A stretch of 64,000 nucleotides of DNA. Source: an uncultured Prevotellaceae bacterium. Lineage in GTDB: Bacteria; Bacteroidota; Bacteroidia; Bacteroidales; Bacteroidaceae. The notes beneath the pieces were generated by a model. It saw only the letters and a list, made by a program, of their open reading frames with translations. It searched no databases and had not been told where the DNA came from. Both the position numbers and the translations under genes were made by a program. The stretch lies in NCBI GenBank assembly GCA_902790625.1, contig CADASP010000005.1, forward strand, positions 62,001 to 126,000, in the 5' to 3' direction. Within the stretch, counting starts at the first letter, position 1; the number at the start of each line of letters is the position of its first letter. Shown one piece after another: positions 24,136 to 32,763 of the stretch.

Positions 24136-26889
24136 ATGAAAAAGGAGAAACAAAACAATATGATGCGCAAGCAGAATGATATACTGACAAAAAGCAGATG
24201 GGTGATGGTGATGGCTTTATCATTCATCATTTATCATTTATCATTTAGCCGCGCAGCGGCGCAAAGCTTCATCAACCGACCCGACATCTCATACGCCGGA
24301 ACACCACGACAGGTGGAGATAGGAGGACTCACCGTGAAAGGAGTAACCGACTACGAGGACTATGTGCTCATCAACCTGTCGGGACTCAGCGTGGGACAAC
24401 ACATCGAAATGCCTGGCAGCGAAATAACAGAGGCCGTGAAACGCTACTGGAAGCACGGACTGTTCTCGAAGGTGAGCATCACAGCCGACAGCATCGTCGA
24501 CTCGAAGGTCTACCTCTGCATCAACCTGGCACTGTGCCCACGCATCAGCGAGGTGCAGTACTACGGAGTGAAAAAGAGCGAGCGAGAAGACCTGGAGACG
24601 AAACTGGGAATGGCCAAGGGACTGAGCTTGACGAAAAACCTGGTGGACCGCGCAAAGATTCTGGCCAAGAAATACTTCGACGACAAAGGTTATAAAAATG
24701 CCGACATCGACATCGTGCAGCACGACGACGTGACGGGCAAAAACCAAGTGGTGCTCGAGGTGCACATCGACAAGAAAGACAAGATGAAGGTGCGCAACAT
24801 CGTCATCGAGGGCAACGAGCAGGTGGCAACGTCGAAGCTGAAGGGCGGAATGTTCACCAAGGGTGCACTGGGCAAAATACACGAGGCCGGGAAATTCAAG
24901 AATCTCTTCAAAGCCAAGAAATACACGCCCGAGCGATTTGCCGAAGCCAAGAAGACGCTCATCGAGAAGTATAACGAGCTGGGCTATCGCGACGCCACCA
25001 TCATAGAAGACTCGGTGTGGAACGAAGACGACAAGCACGTGAACGTGTTCCTGAAAGTGGAAGAGGGCGACAAGTACTACCTGCGCAACATCACATGGGT
25101 GGGCAACACCGTGGTGAACACCGAGGGGCTGAACCGAACGCTGGGAATGAAGCACGGCGACGTGTACAACCAGAAGCTCATCAACAAACGATTGCTCACC
25201 GACGAGGACGGCGTGCACGACTACTACTACAACCACGGATATGTGTTCTCGCAAATCGACCCGGCCGAGGTGAACATCGTGGGAGACAGCATCGACCTGG
25301 AGGTGCGCATACTGGAAGGGCCGCAGGCACACCTGAACAACGTGAAGATATTCGGCAACGACCGACTCTACGAAGAGGTGGTGAGGCGCGAGCTGCGCAC
25401 CAAGCCCGGCGACCTCTTCTCGAAGGAGGCACTGATGCGCTCCTATCGTGAGATAGCATCCATGGGCTACTTCGACGAGACATCCATCAACCCCGACGTG
25501 AAGCCCGATGGCGAAAACGGAACCGTGAACATCAACTGGGAGCTGGAGCAGAAGAGCAACGACCAGCTGGAGCTGTCGCTCGGATGGGGACAGACGGGTA
25601 TCATCGGCCGCGTGGGCATCAAGTTCAACAACTTCTCGCTACGCAACCTCTTAGGCAAGAACAAGCTGCACCGGGGATTCCTGCCCGCTGGCGACGGTGA
25701 GCAGGTGGGACTGAGCTACCAGACCAACGGACGCTACTACTCATCGCTCTCGCTCAACTACGGCACGGGATGGTTTGGAGGCAAACGCCCCAACGCCCTC
25801 AACATCGGAGCCTACTACTCGAAGCAGAGCGACGTGAGCAGCAACTACTACAACTCGGCCTACATGAACTCGCTGCAATATATGTACGGCGGGTATGGCT
25901 ACTACAACGGCGGATACTACAACAACTACGAGAGCTATCTCGACGACGACAAATACGTAAAGCTCTTCGGACTCAGCGTCGGCTGGGGAAAACGTCTGCG
26001 CTGGCCCGACGACTACTTCCAGATTTCGGCCACGCTGGCCTATCAGCGCTATATGCTCAAGGACTGGCAGTACTTCCTCATCAGCAATGGCAACTCGAAC
26101 AACCTGAACCTCTCGCTGGCACTCACACGCACATCCACCGACAACCCGCTCTTCCCACGAACAGGCTCGGAGTTCTCGCTCAGCGTCACACTCACACCGC
26201 CATGGTCGCTCTTCGACAACAAGGACTACAAGAACCTGGCCACGTGGAAGACCTATAGCGACGACTACGACCGATTCCAGGAAGAGCAGCGCGAGAAATA
26301 CCGCTGGGTGGAATACCACAAGTGGAAATTCCGCAGCCGCACCTTCGCAGCACTCTCCAGCGGACAGAAGTGCTTCGTGCTGATGACACGCGTGGAGATG
26401 GGCGTGCTCGGCTCGTACAATAAATACAAGAAGTCGCCCTTCGAGACGTTCTACGTCGGCGGTGATGGCATGAGCGGCTACAGCACCAGCTATGCCGAGG
26501 AGACCATCGGCCTCAGGGGCTACGAGAACGGTTCGCTCAGCCTTTCGGCCAACGCGCTGGCCGGTGAGCGCACGCCAGGACGCTACAGCAGCTACGATGC
26601 CTACGCCTACGATCGATTCACGCTCGAGCTGCGCTATCCCTTCATGCTGGGCAACACCACCATCTACGGACTGGGATTCATGGAAGGCGGTAACGCTTGG
26701 GCCAACTTGAAGGATTTCAACCCCTTCGACATGAAGAAGTCGGCGGGATTCGGCGTGCGCATCTTCTTGCCAATGGTGGGACTGATGGGTATCGACTGGG
26801 CTTACGGCTTCGACAGCGTCTACCAAGGCAGCGGAGGATGGAGAAAGGGCGGCAGCCAGTTCCACTTCATCCTGGGACAAGAATTCTAA
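24136..26889 (+). CDS. bamA: Outer-membrane assembly factor BamA
   Basis: Essential insertase of the BAM complex. 917 aa: signal peptide ending SRAAAQ, five POTRA domains over about residues 50-470, then the Omp85 barrel ending in HFILGQEF with a C-terminal aromatic residue. A Tyr/Gly/Asn-rich loop (YNSAYMNSLQYMYGGYGYY onward, about residues 570-605) is longer than in enterobacterial BamA and probably lies outside the cell. The signal-peptide codons contain ATTTATC heptamers and the palindrome GCCGCGCAGCGGC. Encoded between uppS and three skp-like genes. Confidence 0.95.
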   Translation: MKKEKQNNMMRKQNDILTKSRWVMVMALSFIIYHLSFSRAAAQSFINRPDISYAGTPRQVEIGGLTVKGVTDYEDYVLINLSGLSVGQHIEMPGSEITEAVKRYWKHGLFSKVSITADSIVDSKVYLCINLALCPRISEVQYYGVKKSEREDLETKLGMAKGLSLTKNLVDRAKILAKKYFDDKGYKNADIDIVQHDDVTGKNQVVLEVHIDKKDKMKVRNIVIEGNEQVATSKLKGGMFTKGALGKIHEAGKFKNLFKAKKYTPERFAEAKKTLIEKYNELGYRDATIIEDSVWNEDDKHVNVFLKVEEGDKYYLRNITWVGNTVVNTEGLNRTLGMKHGDVYNQKLINKRLLTDEDGVHDYYYNHGYVFSQIDPAEVNIVGDSIDLEVRILEGPQAHLNNVKIFGNDRLYEEVVRRELRTKPGDLFSKEALMRSYREIASMGYFDETSINPDVKPDGENGTVNINWELEQKSNDQLELSLGWGQTGIIGRVGIKFNNFSLRNLLGKNKLHRGFLPAGDGEQVGLSYQTNGRYYSSLSLNYGTGWFGGKRPNALNIGAYYSKQSDVSSNYYNSAYMNSLQYMYGGYGYYNGGYYNNYESYLDDDKYVKLFGLSVGWGKRLRWPDDYFQISATLAYQRYMLKDWQYFLISNGNSNNLNLSLALTRTSTDNPLFPRTGSEFSLSVTLTPPWSLFDNKDYKNLATWKTYSDDYDRFQEEQREKYRWVEYHKWKFRSRTFAALSSGQKCFVLMTRVEMGVLGSYNKYKKSPFETFYVGGDGMSGYSTSYAEETIGLRGYENGSLSLSANALAGERTPGRYSSYDAYAYDRFTLELRYPFMLGNTTIYGLGFMEGGNAWANLKDFNPFDMKKSAGFGVRIFLPMVGLMGIDWAYGFDSVYQGSGGWRKGGSQFHFILGQEF

Positions 26890-26900
26890 ACAATGATAGC

Positions 26901-26928
26901 TTAGAGCTATCGCTTTCGGCGAATAAGA
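26901..26928 (+). repeat. Diverged copy of the S23-flanking repeat
   Basis: TTAGAGCTATCGCTTTCGGC and following bases resemble the arms at 44261-44308 and 44675-44722. Located between bamA and the first skp-like gene. Confidence 0.55.
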
Positions 26929-26950
26929 ACAATAAAAACAGAAAATTGAC

Positions 26951-27469
26951 ATGATGAAAAGAATCATTATCTGCGCAATCTGCGTCATCTGCGGTTTGGT
27001 CTCAGCAAACGCGCAGAAGTTCGCCCTCATCGACATGGACTACGTGTTCAAGAATATCCCTGCTTACGAGCGTGCCAACGAGCAGCTCTCGCAGGTGTCG
27101 AAGAAGTGGCAGGCTGAGGTCGATGCTCTCACCACCGAGGCTCAGACCATGTATAAGAACTACCAAAACGAGGTGGTGTTCCTCTCGAACGAACAGAAGA
27201 AGGCACGCCAGGACGCTATCATGGAGAAGGAGAAGCAGGCTGCCGACTTGAAACGACAGTACTTCGGCCCCGAAGGCGAACTCTTCAAGAAGCGCGCAGC
27301 ACTGATGAATCCCATCCAGGACGAGGTGTACAATGCCGTGAAGGACGTGAGCGAGCTGCGCGGCTACCAGCTGGTGCTCGACCGCGCCAGCGACACCGGC
27401 ATCATCTTCGGCTCGCCCAAGATCGACATCAGCGACGAGGTGCTACGCAAGCTGGGATATTCATATTAA
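26951..27469 (+). CDS. OmpH/Skp-family periplasmic chaperone 1
   Basis: 172 aa. Signal peptide MMKRIIICAICVICGLVSANAQ; the mature chain opens KFALIDMDYVFKNIPAYERA, followed by the long charged coiled coil of Skp (about 45-120) and the C-terminal strand motif YQLVLDRASDTGIIFGSPKIDIS. Skp binds unfolded outer-membrane proteins on the way to BamA, in line with its place after bamA. The signal peptide contains three 9-bp ATCTGCGNN units. Either of two adjacent ATGs may be used. Confidence 0.92.
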   Translation: MMKRIIICAICVICGLVSANAQKFALIDMDYVFKNIPAYERANEQLSQVSKKWQAEVDALTTEAQTMYKNYQNEVVFLSNEQKKARQDAIMEKEKQAADLKRQYFGPEGELFKKRAALMNPIQDEVYNAVKDVSELRGYQLVLDRASDTGIIFGSPKIDISDEVLRKLGYSY

Positions 27470-27490
27470 AGGCGAAACTTCTTTCAAGGC

Positions 27491-27525
27491 AACATAACGA
27501 AATAAAGTAATAACGAATAAAAATA
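27491..27525 (+). repeat. AACGAAAT-type short repeats
   Basis: AACATAACGAAATAAAGTAA-like repeats between the first two skp-like genes; same family as 11085-11135. Confidence 0.6.
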
Positions 27526-27536
27526 AAAAAACAACA

Positions 27537-28046
27537 ATGAAAAAATTCATCATTTGCGCCATCTGCGCAATCTGCGGCTTCACCACCGCATCGGCCCAGG
27601 CCCCGAAGTTCGGCCACGTCAACACACAGGAGATCATTCAGGCCATGCCTGAGTTTACCACCGCTCGCACAGAGATTGAGAAACTTACCGAACAGTATCA
27701 GAACGACCTGAAGCAGATGCAGGACGAGCTGCAGAAGAAGGCCGAGGCCTTCGAGAAGGAAGAGCCCAACCTGCCCGACAACATCAAGGAGCGCCGCAAC
27801 AAGGAGCTGCAGGACCTCTACCAGCGCATTCAGCAGACCTATCAGGACAACGACCAGGCACTGGCAAAGGCTCAGCAGGAGAAGATGCAGGCCATCACCT
27901 CAAAGGTGCTCGAAGCCATCAAGGGCATCGGACAGGAGGGCGGCTACATCTACATCATGGAGATGGGAGCTGGCATCCCCTACATCAGCACCACACTCTC
28001 TACCGACCTCACCGCACAGGTGAAGGCCAAGCTGGGGCTGAAATAA
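27537..28046 (+). CDS. OmpH/Skp-family periplasmic chaperone 2
   Basis: 169 aa. Signal peptide MKKFIICAICAICGFTTASAQ, nearly the same as in chaperone 1 and encoded by the same 9-bp repeats (RTYTGCGNN). Mature part: KFGHVNTQEIIQAMPEFTTA, a coiled coil rich in Gln/Glu/Lys, and C-terminal GGYIYIMEMGAGIPYISTT. Tandem paralogue of the gene upstream. Two adjacent skp genes are usual in Bacteroidales and may serve different clients. Confidence 0.92.
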   Translation: MKKFIICAICAICGFTTASAQAPKFGHVNTQEIIQAMPEFTTARTEIEKLTEQYQNDLKQMQDELQKKAEAFEKEEPNLPDNIKERRNKELQDLYQRIQQTYQDNDQALAKAQQEKMQAITSKVLEAIKGIGQEGGYIYIMEMGAGIPYISTTLSTDLTAQVKAKLGLK

Positions 28047-28119
28047 GCGGCACTACGTGCCTAATGAAGAATGAATAAAGAATAGAACAAGATGAAAAGC
28101 CAACAAAAGAAACAAACAG
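28038..28119 (+). repeat. 82-bp duplicated 5' leader/signal-peptide module, copy 2
   Basis: 79 of 82 bases match 22516-22597, including the upstream stop-codon region, leader and first nine codons. Confidence 0.95.
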
Positions 28120-28652
28120 ACAAGCGATGGGCCGTGCTCGTAGCACTGTTCATTGCGCATTGTTCATTGTTCATTAGCGGAGCATCAGCGCAAGTCTTCA
28201 TCGGCTATCTCAGCCACGACAGCATACTCAAGACCATGCCGCAACTCATCATCGTGGAAGCGGAGATGGACTCGCTGCGCCAAGCCTACGAGAAAGAGAT
28301 GCAACAGGTGGAGAAAGACTTCAACGAGAAGTATGAGGCTTTCCTCGAAGGACGCAAGGACTTTCCGCGCACCATCATGCTGAAGCGCCAGACCGAGCTG
28401 CAGCAACTGCTGGAGCGCAACGTGAAGTTCAAGGAGCAGAGCCGACGTGAACTGGCCGCCCTGCGCCGCCAAAAGATGGCTCCCCTGACAGCCATCCTCA
28501 AAGAAGCCATCGCCACCGTGGCCCGACAGCAACGACTGGTCGTGGTGCTCAACACCGACAGCAACGCCTGCCCATTCATCGAACCCGAAATGTCAATGGA
28601 CATTACCCAAGAGGTGCTTCAGCAGCTCTCCAAACAGGAGGGAGAGGAGTAA
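28092..28652 (+). CDS. OmpH/Skp-like periplasmic chaperone 3
   Basis: 186 aa. The signal peptide ends ISGASAQ and its first nine residues match those of the DUF6089 gene at 22570. The mature chain (VFIGYLSHDSILKTMPQLII) has an Skp-like coiled coil (about 65-140) and a C-terminal domain (LVVVLNTDSNACPFIEPEM). More diverged than the two genes before it, with a single Cys near the end. A third Skp-like gene at the end of the bamA operon is less usual. Confidence 0.85.
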   Translation: MKSQQKKQTDKRWAVLVALFIAHCSLFISGASAQVFIGYLSHDSILKTMPQLIIVEAEMDSLRQAYEKEMQQVEKDFNEKYEAFLEGRKDFPRTIMLKRQTELQQLLERNVKFKEQSRRELAALRRQKMAPLTAILKEAIATVARQQRLVVVLNTDSNACPFIEPEMSMDITQEVLQQLSKQEGEE

Positions 28653-28660
28653 AGAGAGCT

Positions 28661-28726
28661 GAAAGATGAGTGAAAGGGACGTTAGTATTCTCGATGAATA
28701 ACTATCGTCCCTTTCACTCATCTTTC
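28661..28726. terminator. Long perfect hairpin between convergent genes
   Basis: 21-bp arms at 28661-28681 and 28706-28726 pair perfectly across 24 bases. The arms are built of GTGAAAG-like units. It separates the bamA operon from the convergent membrane-protein gene, whose stop lies at the hairpin foot. Confidence 0.7.
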
Positions 28727-29354
28727 ATTCCCCTTTCACTCCCCTCGCATTGGGACAGTGTTCGCGGAGGAACTGGAGCACGAAGTCGAAGTCCTCGTCG
28801 CACACGTATACTCGGTTTTTGAACAGCTTTTCGTTCACCTTGATGGTGTTCATCCAGCGGCGGGGCACCACCTGCTTCACGTCAGAGAGCGTGGAAGTGA
28901 GCGAGTCGCGGCTGGCAGCCAACAGTCCAGCACCCGCCACGCCAGGCCTCCCAGCCAACGCACCGGCCAGCATGGCCAACTCGCCTATCAGCCGAGCCTT
29001 CTTCATGGTGTTGGGCATCTGCTTGTGCACCAGTTCATGCTCGTCGAGGGTGAACAGCACGATATATTTCTTCCCCGTGAAGAGCGCATAAACCACATAG
29101 CCTAACGCTCCCAACACCAGCATGAAGCCCACCGCTCCGAGCGCCCCAACGCCCAAGCCTTTCAGAAAAGAGAGCGACATGTCGCCCGAGAACAAGGCAA
29201 TGAGCAACACGATGGCTACCAGAATGACAATACTCATGCCGAGCGCCTTGTAGACATCGAAGAGCACGGTGGGATTCCTTAACAAATTCACTTCGTAAAT
29301 CCAGCGGTACTTGCCGTCGGGATAGAGCTTTACGCGGTTGTCTGCTTTTTTCAT
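28725..29354 (-). CDS. Unknown two-helix membrane protein
   Basis: 209 aa from the ATG at 29354 (MKKADNRVKLYPDGKYRW); the longer frame upstream lacks family-like sequence. Two close membrane segments (VYKALGMSIVILVAIVLLIA and a Gly-rich second near 75-100) are followed by a cytoplasmic domain with a Gly/Ala hydrophobic stretch (GELAMLAGALAGRPGVAGAG) and a C-terminal part with VYVCDEDFDFVLQFL. No family assigned. A TAtaTTTG motif (29366-29359 on the minus strand) lies only 4 bp from the start, which would give a nearly leaderless transcript if used. Confidence 0.75.
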   Translation of the reverse strand: MKKADNRVKLYPDGKYRWIYEVNLLRNPTVLFDVYKALGMSIVILVAIVLLIALFSGDMSLSFLKGLGVGALGAVGFMLVLGALGYVVYALFTGKKYIVLFTLDEHELVHKQMPNTMKKARLIGELAMLAGALAGRPGVAGAGLLAASRDSLTSTLSDVKQVVPRRWMNTIKVNEKLFKNRVYVCDEDFDFVLQFLREHCPNARGVKGE

Positions 29355-29440
29355 GCTGCAAATATACGATTTTTCTTTGGTTATATGGCCCTTTGAAAGA
29401 AAAATTTCCGAACAACATGCCGTTATTCGTTTTTTTTTCG

Positions 29441-29448
29441 TATCTTTG
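29441..29448 (+). promoter_or_regulatory. -7 element before argD
   Basis: TAtcTTTG 22 bp before the argD ATG. The -33 region is T-rich without a clear TTTG. Confidence 0.55.
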
Positions 29449-29470
29449 CCGCAATTAAACAGCAATCAAC

Positions 29471-30610
29471 ATGAAACTATTTGACGTTTATCCGCTTTTC
29501 GACGTAAACATCGTCAAGGGACAAGGCTGCAAAGTGTGGGACGACAAGGGGCAGGAGTATCTCGACCTCTATGGCGGGCATGCCGTCATCAGCATTGGCC
29601 ATTCGCATCCCCACTATATAGAAAAGGTGACCGCGCAGCTGCAGCAGATTGGGTTCTATTCGAACTCGGTGGTGAACAAGCTACAAGCCGAGTTGGCCGA
29701 GCGGTTAGGCAAGGCCAGCGGCTACGACGACTATCAGCTCTTCCTCATCAACAGCGGTGCCGAAGCCAACGAGAATGCGCTGAAGCTGGCATCGTGGAAG
29801 ACGGGCAATGTAAGGGTGCTCTCCTGCGAGGGTGCCTTCCACGGTCGTACCAGTCTGGCCGTCGAGGTGACGCACAACCGCAAGATTGTGGCTCCCATCA
29901 ACGACAACCACCACGTGCGCTTCCTGCCGCTGAACGACTTGGAGCCGTGGATTCGCGAGCTGAGCCGTGGTGGCATCGCCGCCGTCATCCTGGAGTGCAT
30001 ACAGGGCGTGGGCGGCGTGCAGATGGCTACGCCTGAGTTCGCCCAAAAGCTGGCCTACGCCTGCAAACGCTACGGCGTGCCCCTTATCGCCGACGAGATT
30101 CAGTGCGGCTATGGGCGCAGCGGAAAATTCTTCGCTCACCAATGGCTGGGCATACGCCCCGACATCATCACCATGGCCAAGGGCATCGCCAATGGCTTCC
30201 CCATGGGCGCCGTGCTCATCAGTCCCGACTTCAAGCCCGAATATGGGCAGCTGGGCACCACCTTCGGCGGCAACCACCTGGGCTGTGCCGCAGCATTGGC
30301 CACGCTCGACGTGATGGAAGGCGAAGGGCTGGTGGAGAACGCCCGACAAGTGGGCGAATACCTGATGGAGGGCATCCGCAACATCGGCAGCTCGCACATC
30401 AAGGATGTGCGCGGTCGCGGCTTGATGATTGGCATCGAACTCGACATGCCGCACAAGATGGTGCGCAAGCCGCTCATCCGCCACGAACACTGCTTCACCG
30501 GTGCCGCTGGCCAAAACATCCTGCGCCTGTTGCCACCCCTATGCCTCACAAAGGCCGAGGCCGATGACTTCATCGAACGCTTGATTAGAGTACAACCAGA
30601 AGAAGACTGA
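29471..30610 (+). CDS. argD: Acetylornithine/succinylornithine aminotransferase
   Basis: PLP-dependent class III aminotransferase, 379 aa. It converts N-acyl-glutamate semialdehyde to N-acyl-ornithine in arginine synthesis. INSGAEANENALKLA binds PLP phosphate, ADEIQCGYGRSGKF carries the PLP Asp, and Lys in TMAKGIANGFPMGAV is the Schiff-base residue. Bacteroidales use succinylated intermediates downstream, so the natural substrate may be N-succinyl rather than N-acetyl; this is family knowledge. proC follows 8 bp later, and argC lies convergent beyond it. Confidence 0.94.
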   Translation: MKLFDVYPLFDVNIVKGQGCKVWDDKGQEYLDLYGGHAVISIGHSHPHYIEKVTAQLQQIGFYSNSVVNKLQAELAERLGKASGYDDYQLFLINSGAEANENALKLASWKTGNVRVLSCEGAFHGRTSLAVEVTHNRKIVAPINDNHHVRFLPLNDLEPWIRELSRGGIAAVILECIQGVGGVQMATPEFAQKLAYACKRYGVPLIADEIQCGYGRSGKFFAHQWLGIRPDIITMAKGIANGFPMGAVLISPDFKPEYGQLGTTFGGNHLGCAAALATLDVMEGEGLVENARQVGEYLMEGIRNIGSSHIKDVRGRGLMIGIELDMPHKMVRKPLIRHEHCFTGAAGQNILRLLPPLCLTKAEADDFIERLIRVQPEED

Positions 30611-30618
30611 ACAACATC

Positions 30619-31398
30619 ATGAAAATAGCAGTGATAGGAGCCGGAGCCATGGGCGGCACCACCGTGCAGGGCTTGGTGAGAGGACATTTTTTTGAGAACG
30701 AAGACATCACCGTGAGCGACCCCAACGCTCAAGTATTAGAGAAATACAAGGCGATGGGCGTGCATACCACCACCAACAACGTCGAGGCCGCCGAGCAGGC
30801 CGACATCGTGTGCGTAGTGGTGAAGCCGTGGTTAGTGGAGACGGTGCTGCGCGGCATCAAGCCTGTGCTGGCTCCGCAGCGGCAGCTGCTCATCGTGGTG
30901 GCCGCTGGCGTGACATCGCAGAGCGTCGAAGAGTGGCTGGGGCTGAACTGCCCGCCGCTGTTCCTCGTCATCCCCAACATCGCCATCGCCCAGATGCAGT
31001 CGATGACGTTCATCGTGCCTGTGGGAGCTTCGAAGCGCGACACGCAGACCATCCTCGACATCTACAACGAGATGGGCGGCACGCTCATCACCGACGAGGA
31101 GCACCTGCCGGCTGGCACCACGCTGGCATCGTGCGGCATCGCCTATGCCATGCGCTATATCCGTGCCGCCTCCGAGGGTGGCGTGGAGCTGGGCTTCAAG
31201 GCCGACGATGCCAAGAAGATTGTGCTGCAGACGCTTCGCGGTGCCATCGAACTGCTCGAAGAGACAGGACTGCACCCCGAGGCGGCCATTGACCTGGTGA
31301 CCACGCCACAGGGTGTCACCATCAAAGGTCTGAACGAGATGGAACGCGCAGGGTTCACCAGCGCCGTCATCCGAGGGCTGAGAGCAGGACTGAAGTAA
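30619..31398 (+). CDS. proC: Pyrroline-5-carboxylate reductase
   Basis: Last step of proline synthesis: NAD(P)H reduction of P5C. 259 aa. N-terminal Rossmann motif IAVIGAGAMGGTTVQGL; VVVKPW in the cofactor domain; C-terminal dimerisation domain with TGLHPEAAIDLVTTPQGVTIKGL, the ProC signature region. Eight bases from argD, so co-transcribed with it. Confidence 0.94.
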   Translation: MKIAVIGAGAMGGTTVQGLVRGHFFENEDITVSDPNAQVLEKYKAMGVHTTTNNVEAAEQADIVCVVVKPWLVETVLRGIKPVLAPQRQLLIVVAAGVTSQSVEEWLGLNCPPLFLVIPNIAIAQMQSMTFIVPVGASKRDTQTILDIYNEMGGTLITDEEHLPAGTTLASCGIAYAMRYIRAASEGGVELGFKADDAKKIVLQTLRGAIELLEETGLHPEAAIDLVTTPQGVTIKGLNEMERAGFTSAVIRGLRAGLK

Positions 31399-31403
31399 GT
31401 TAG

Positions 31404-31492
31404 AAGTGAGAGGTGAGAGGTGAGAGGTGAGAAGTGAGAGGTCGCTTCTTACCTCTCACCTCTCACCTCTCACCTCTCACCTCTCATTTCTC
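31404..31492. repeat. Inverted heptamer arrays between proC and argC
   Basis: GTGAGAG-type units on the left and their complements (CTCTCAC) from about 31449 form a long near-perfect stem, likely a bidirectional terminator. The argC stop lies within its right edge. Confidence 0.8.
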
Positions 31493-32456
31493 AGAACGCT
31501 GAGGCTTTCAGGCGCAGCCCTGCCGCCTCGTCAATGCCGAACATCAGGTTCATGTTCTGTAAGGCTTGGCCTACGGCACCTTTCAGCAGGTTGTCGATGC
31601 AGCTGGTGATGAGGAGTTTCTGACCGTGCATCTCGCAGTGCACCAACGCCTTGTTGGTGTTCACCACCTGTTTCAGGTCAATCGGATTGTCGCTGTAGTG
31701 GGTGAAGGCGGCATCGCGATAGAACTCCTTATAAGCCTCGATGATGTCGGCCTCTGGGGCAGGTGTCTTCACCACCGCCGTGCAGAAGATGCCACGCGCA
31801 AAGGGACCGCGATAAGGGATAAAGTCGATGTCAGCATCCAGATAGCCCTGCACCTGACGCAGCGTCTGGCGAATCTCGGCCACATGCTGGTGCTGGAAAG
31901 GTTTGTAGATGCTCATGTTGTCGGCCCGCCACGAGAAGTGCGTAGTGGCTCCGGGCTTCTGTCCAGCGCCGGTGCTGCCCGTGATTGCGTTCACGCTCAC
32001 ATCGTCTTTCAGCAGGTTCAGATAGGCCGCCGGCAAAAGCGCCAGCTGAATGGCGGTGGCAAAGCAGCCGGGGTTGGCCACATGCTGTGCCTGTGCTATG
32101 GCCACCTTGTTCACTTCGGGCAAACCATACACATAGTCGTGATTTCCGCTGATGCGGAAGTCTTGCGCCAGGTCTACGATTTTCACGTGGCTGGGGATGT
32201 TGTGCTCCTGCACGAACTGCTGGCTCTTGCCATGTCCGAAGCAGAAGAAGAGCACGTCGATGTCATCGAAGGGCATGTCGGCGGTGAAGCGCATGCCGGT
32301 GTCGCCCAGCAGCCCTTCGTGCACATCGCTCAGCAGGTTGCCGGCGTTGCTCTCCGAGTTGGCAAACACTATCTCAGCCTCAGGGTGGTTCAGCAGCAGG
32401 CGGATGAGTTCTCCGCCCGTATAGCCTGCCGCCCCCAGTATTCCTACTCTTATCAT
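31491..32456 (-). CDS. argC: N-acetyl-gamma-glutamyl-phosphate reductase
   Basis: NADPH-dependent third step of arginine synthesis, 321 aa. GILGAAGYTGGELIRLL is the NADP fold, Cys in ANPGCFATAIQLALLP is catalytic (near residue 130), and GSTGAGQKPGATTHFSWRAD follows. Its ATG overlaps the stop of the pspC-like gene (ATGA). Last gene of the ArgR-controlled minus-strand cluster. Confidence 0.95.
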   Translation of the reverse strand: MIRVGILGAAGYTGGELIRLLLNHPEAEIVFANSESNAGNLLSDVHEGLLGDTGMRFTADMPFDDIDVLFFCFGHGKSQQFVQEHNIPSHVKIVDLAQDFRISGNHDYVYGLPEVNKVAIAQAQHVANPGCFATAIQLALLPAAYLNLLKDDVSVNAITGSTGAGQKPGATTHFSWRADNMSIYKPFQHQHVAEIRQTLRQVQGYLDADIDFIPYRGPFARGIFCTAVVKTPAPEADIIEAYKEFYRDAAFTHYSDNPIDLKQVVNTNKALVHCEMHGQKLLITSCIDNLLKGAVGQALQNMNLMFGIDEAAGLRLKASAF

Positions 32457-32650
32457 ATCAGATTGTTTTTATGTGGGGCACAGAGCCACAGCACTATATA
32501 AGCCACCAGTCCGCCGCCAAAGCTAAAGAGGAACAGCAGGAAGGCCACGCGCACAAGCAGCGAGTCGACGTTGAAGTATTCGGCGATGCCGCCACAAACA
32601 CCGGCAATCTTCTTGTCGGTTTCAGAAAGATAGAATCTCTTTTGTTGCAT
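32453..32650 (-). CDS. Small PspC-domain membrane protein
   Basis: 65 aa. The PspC domain is complete: RFYLSETDKKIAGVCGGIAE, YFNVDSLLVRVAFLLFLFSF, then one membrane helix to the C-terminus (GGGLVAYIVLWLCAPH). The short start at 32650 is chosen because the longer frame is only the antisense shadow of argG plus repeat sequence. It overlaps argC by 4 bp. PspC proteins sense or respond to membrane stress; why one sits between argG and argC is unclear. Confidence 0.88.
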   Translation of the reverse strand: MQQKRFYLSETDKKIAGVCGGIAEYFNVDSLLVRVAFLLFLFSFGGGLVAYIVLWLCAPHKNNLI

Positions 32651-32667
32651 TCTTTTTTTATATTTTT

Positions 32668-32733
32668 GGCGAGGAATACCTCGCCCACCCAACCAAGAGG
32701 AGGATGGCGAGGAATACCTCGCCCACCCAACCA
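32668..32733. repeat. Two 28-bp direct repeats, each a hairpin
   Basis: Identical units at 32668-32695 and 32706-32733, each beginning GGCGAGGAATACCTCGCC, a 6-bp stem. They occupy the argG-pspC gap inside the operon. Confidence 0.9.
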
Positions 32734-32763
32734 GAGGAGAGGTGGGGGATGTATTGATGATTA

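Noticed and set aside
24216..24262. Phase variation of bamA through heptamer slippage
   Set aside because: Loss of frame would abolish an essential protein, so on/off switching is unlikely here; only changes of 21 bp would be tolerated.
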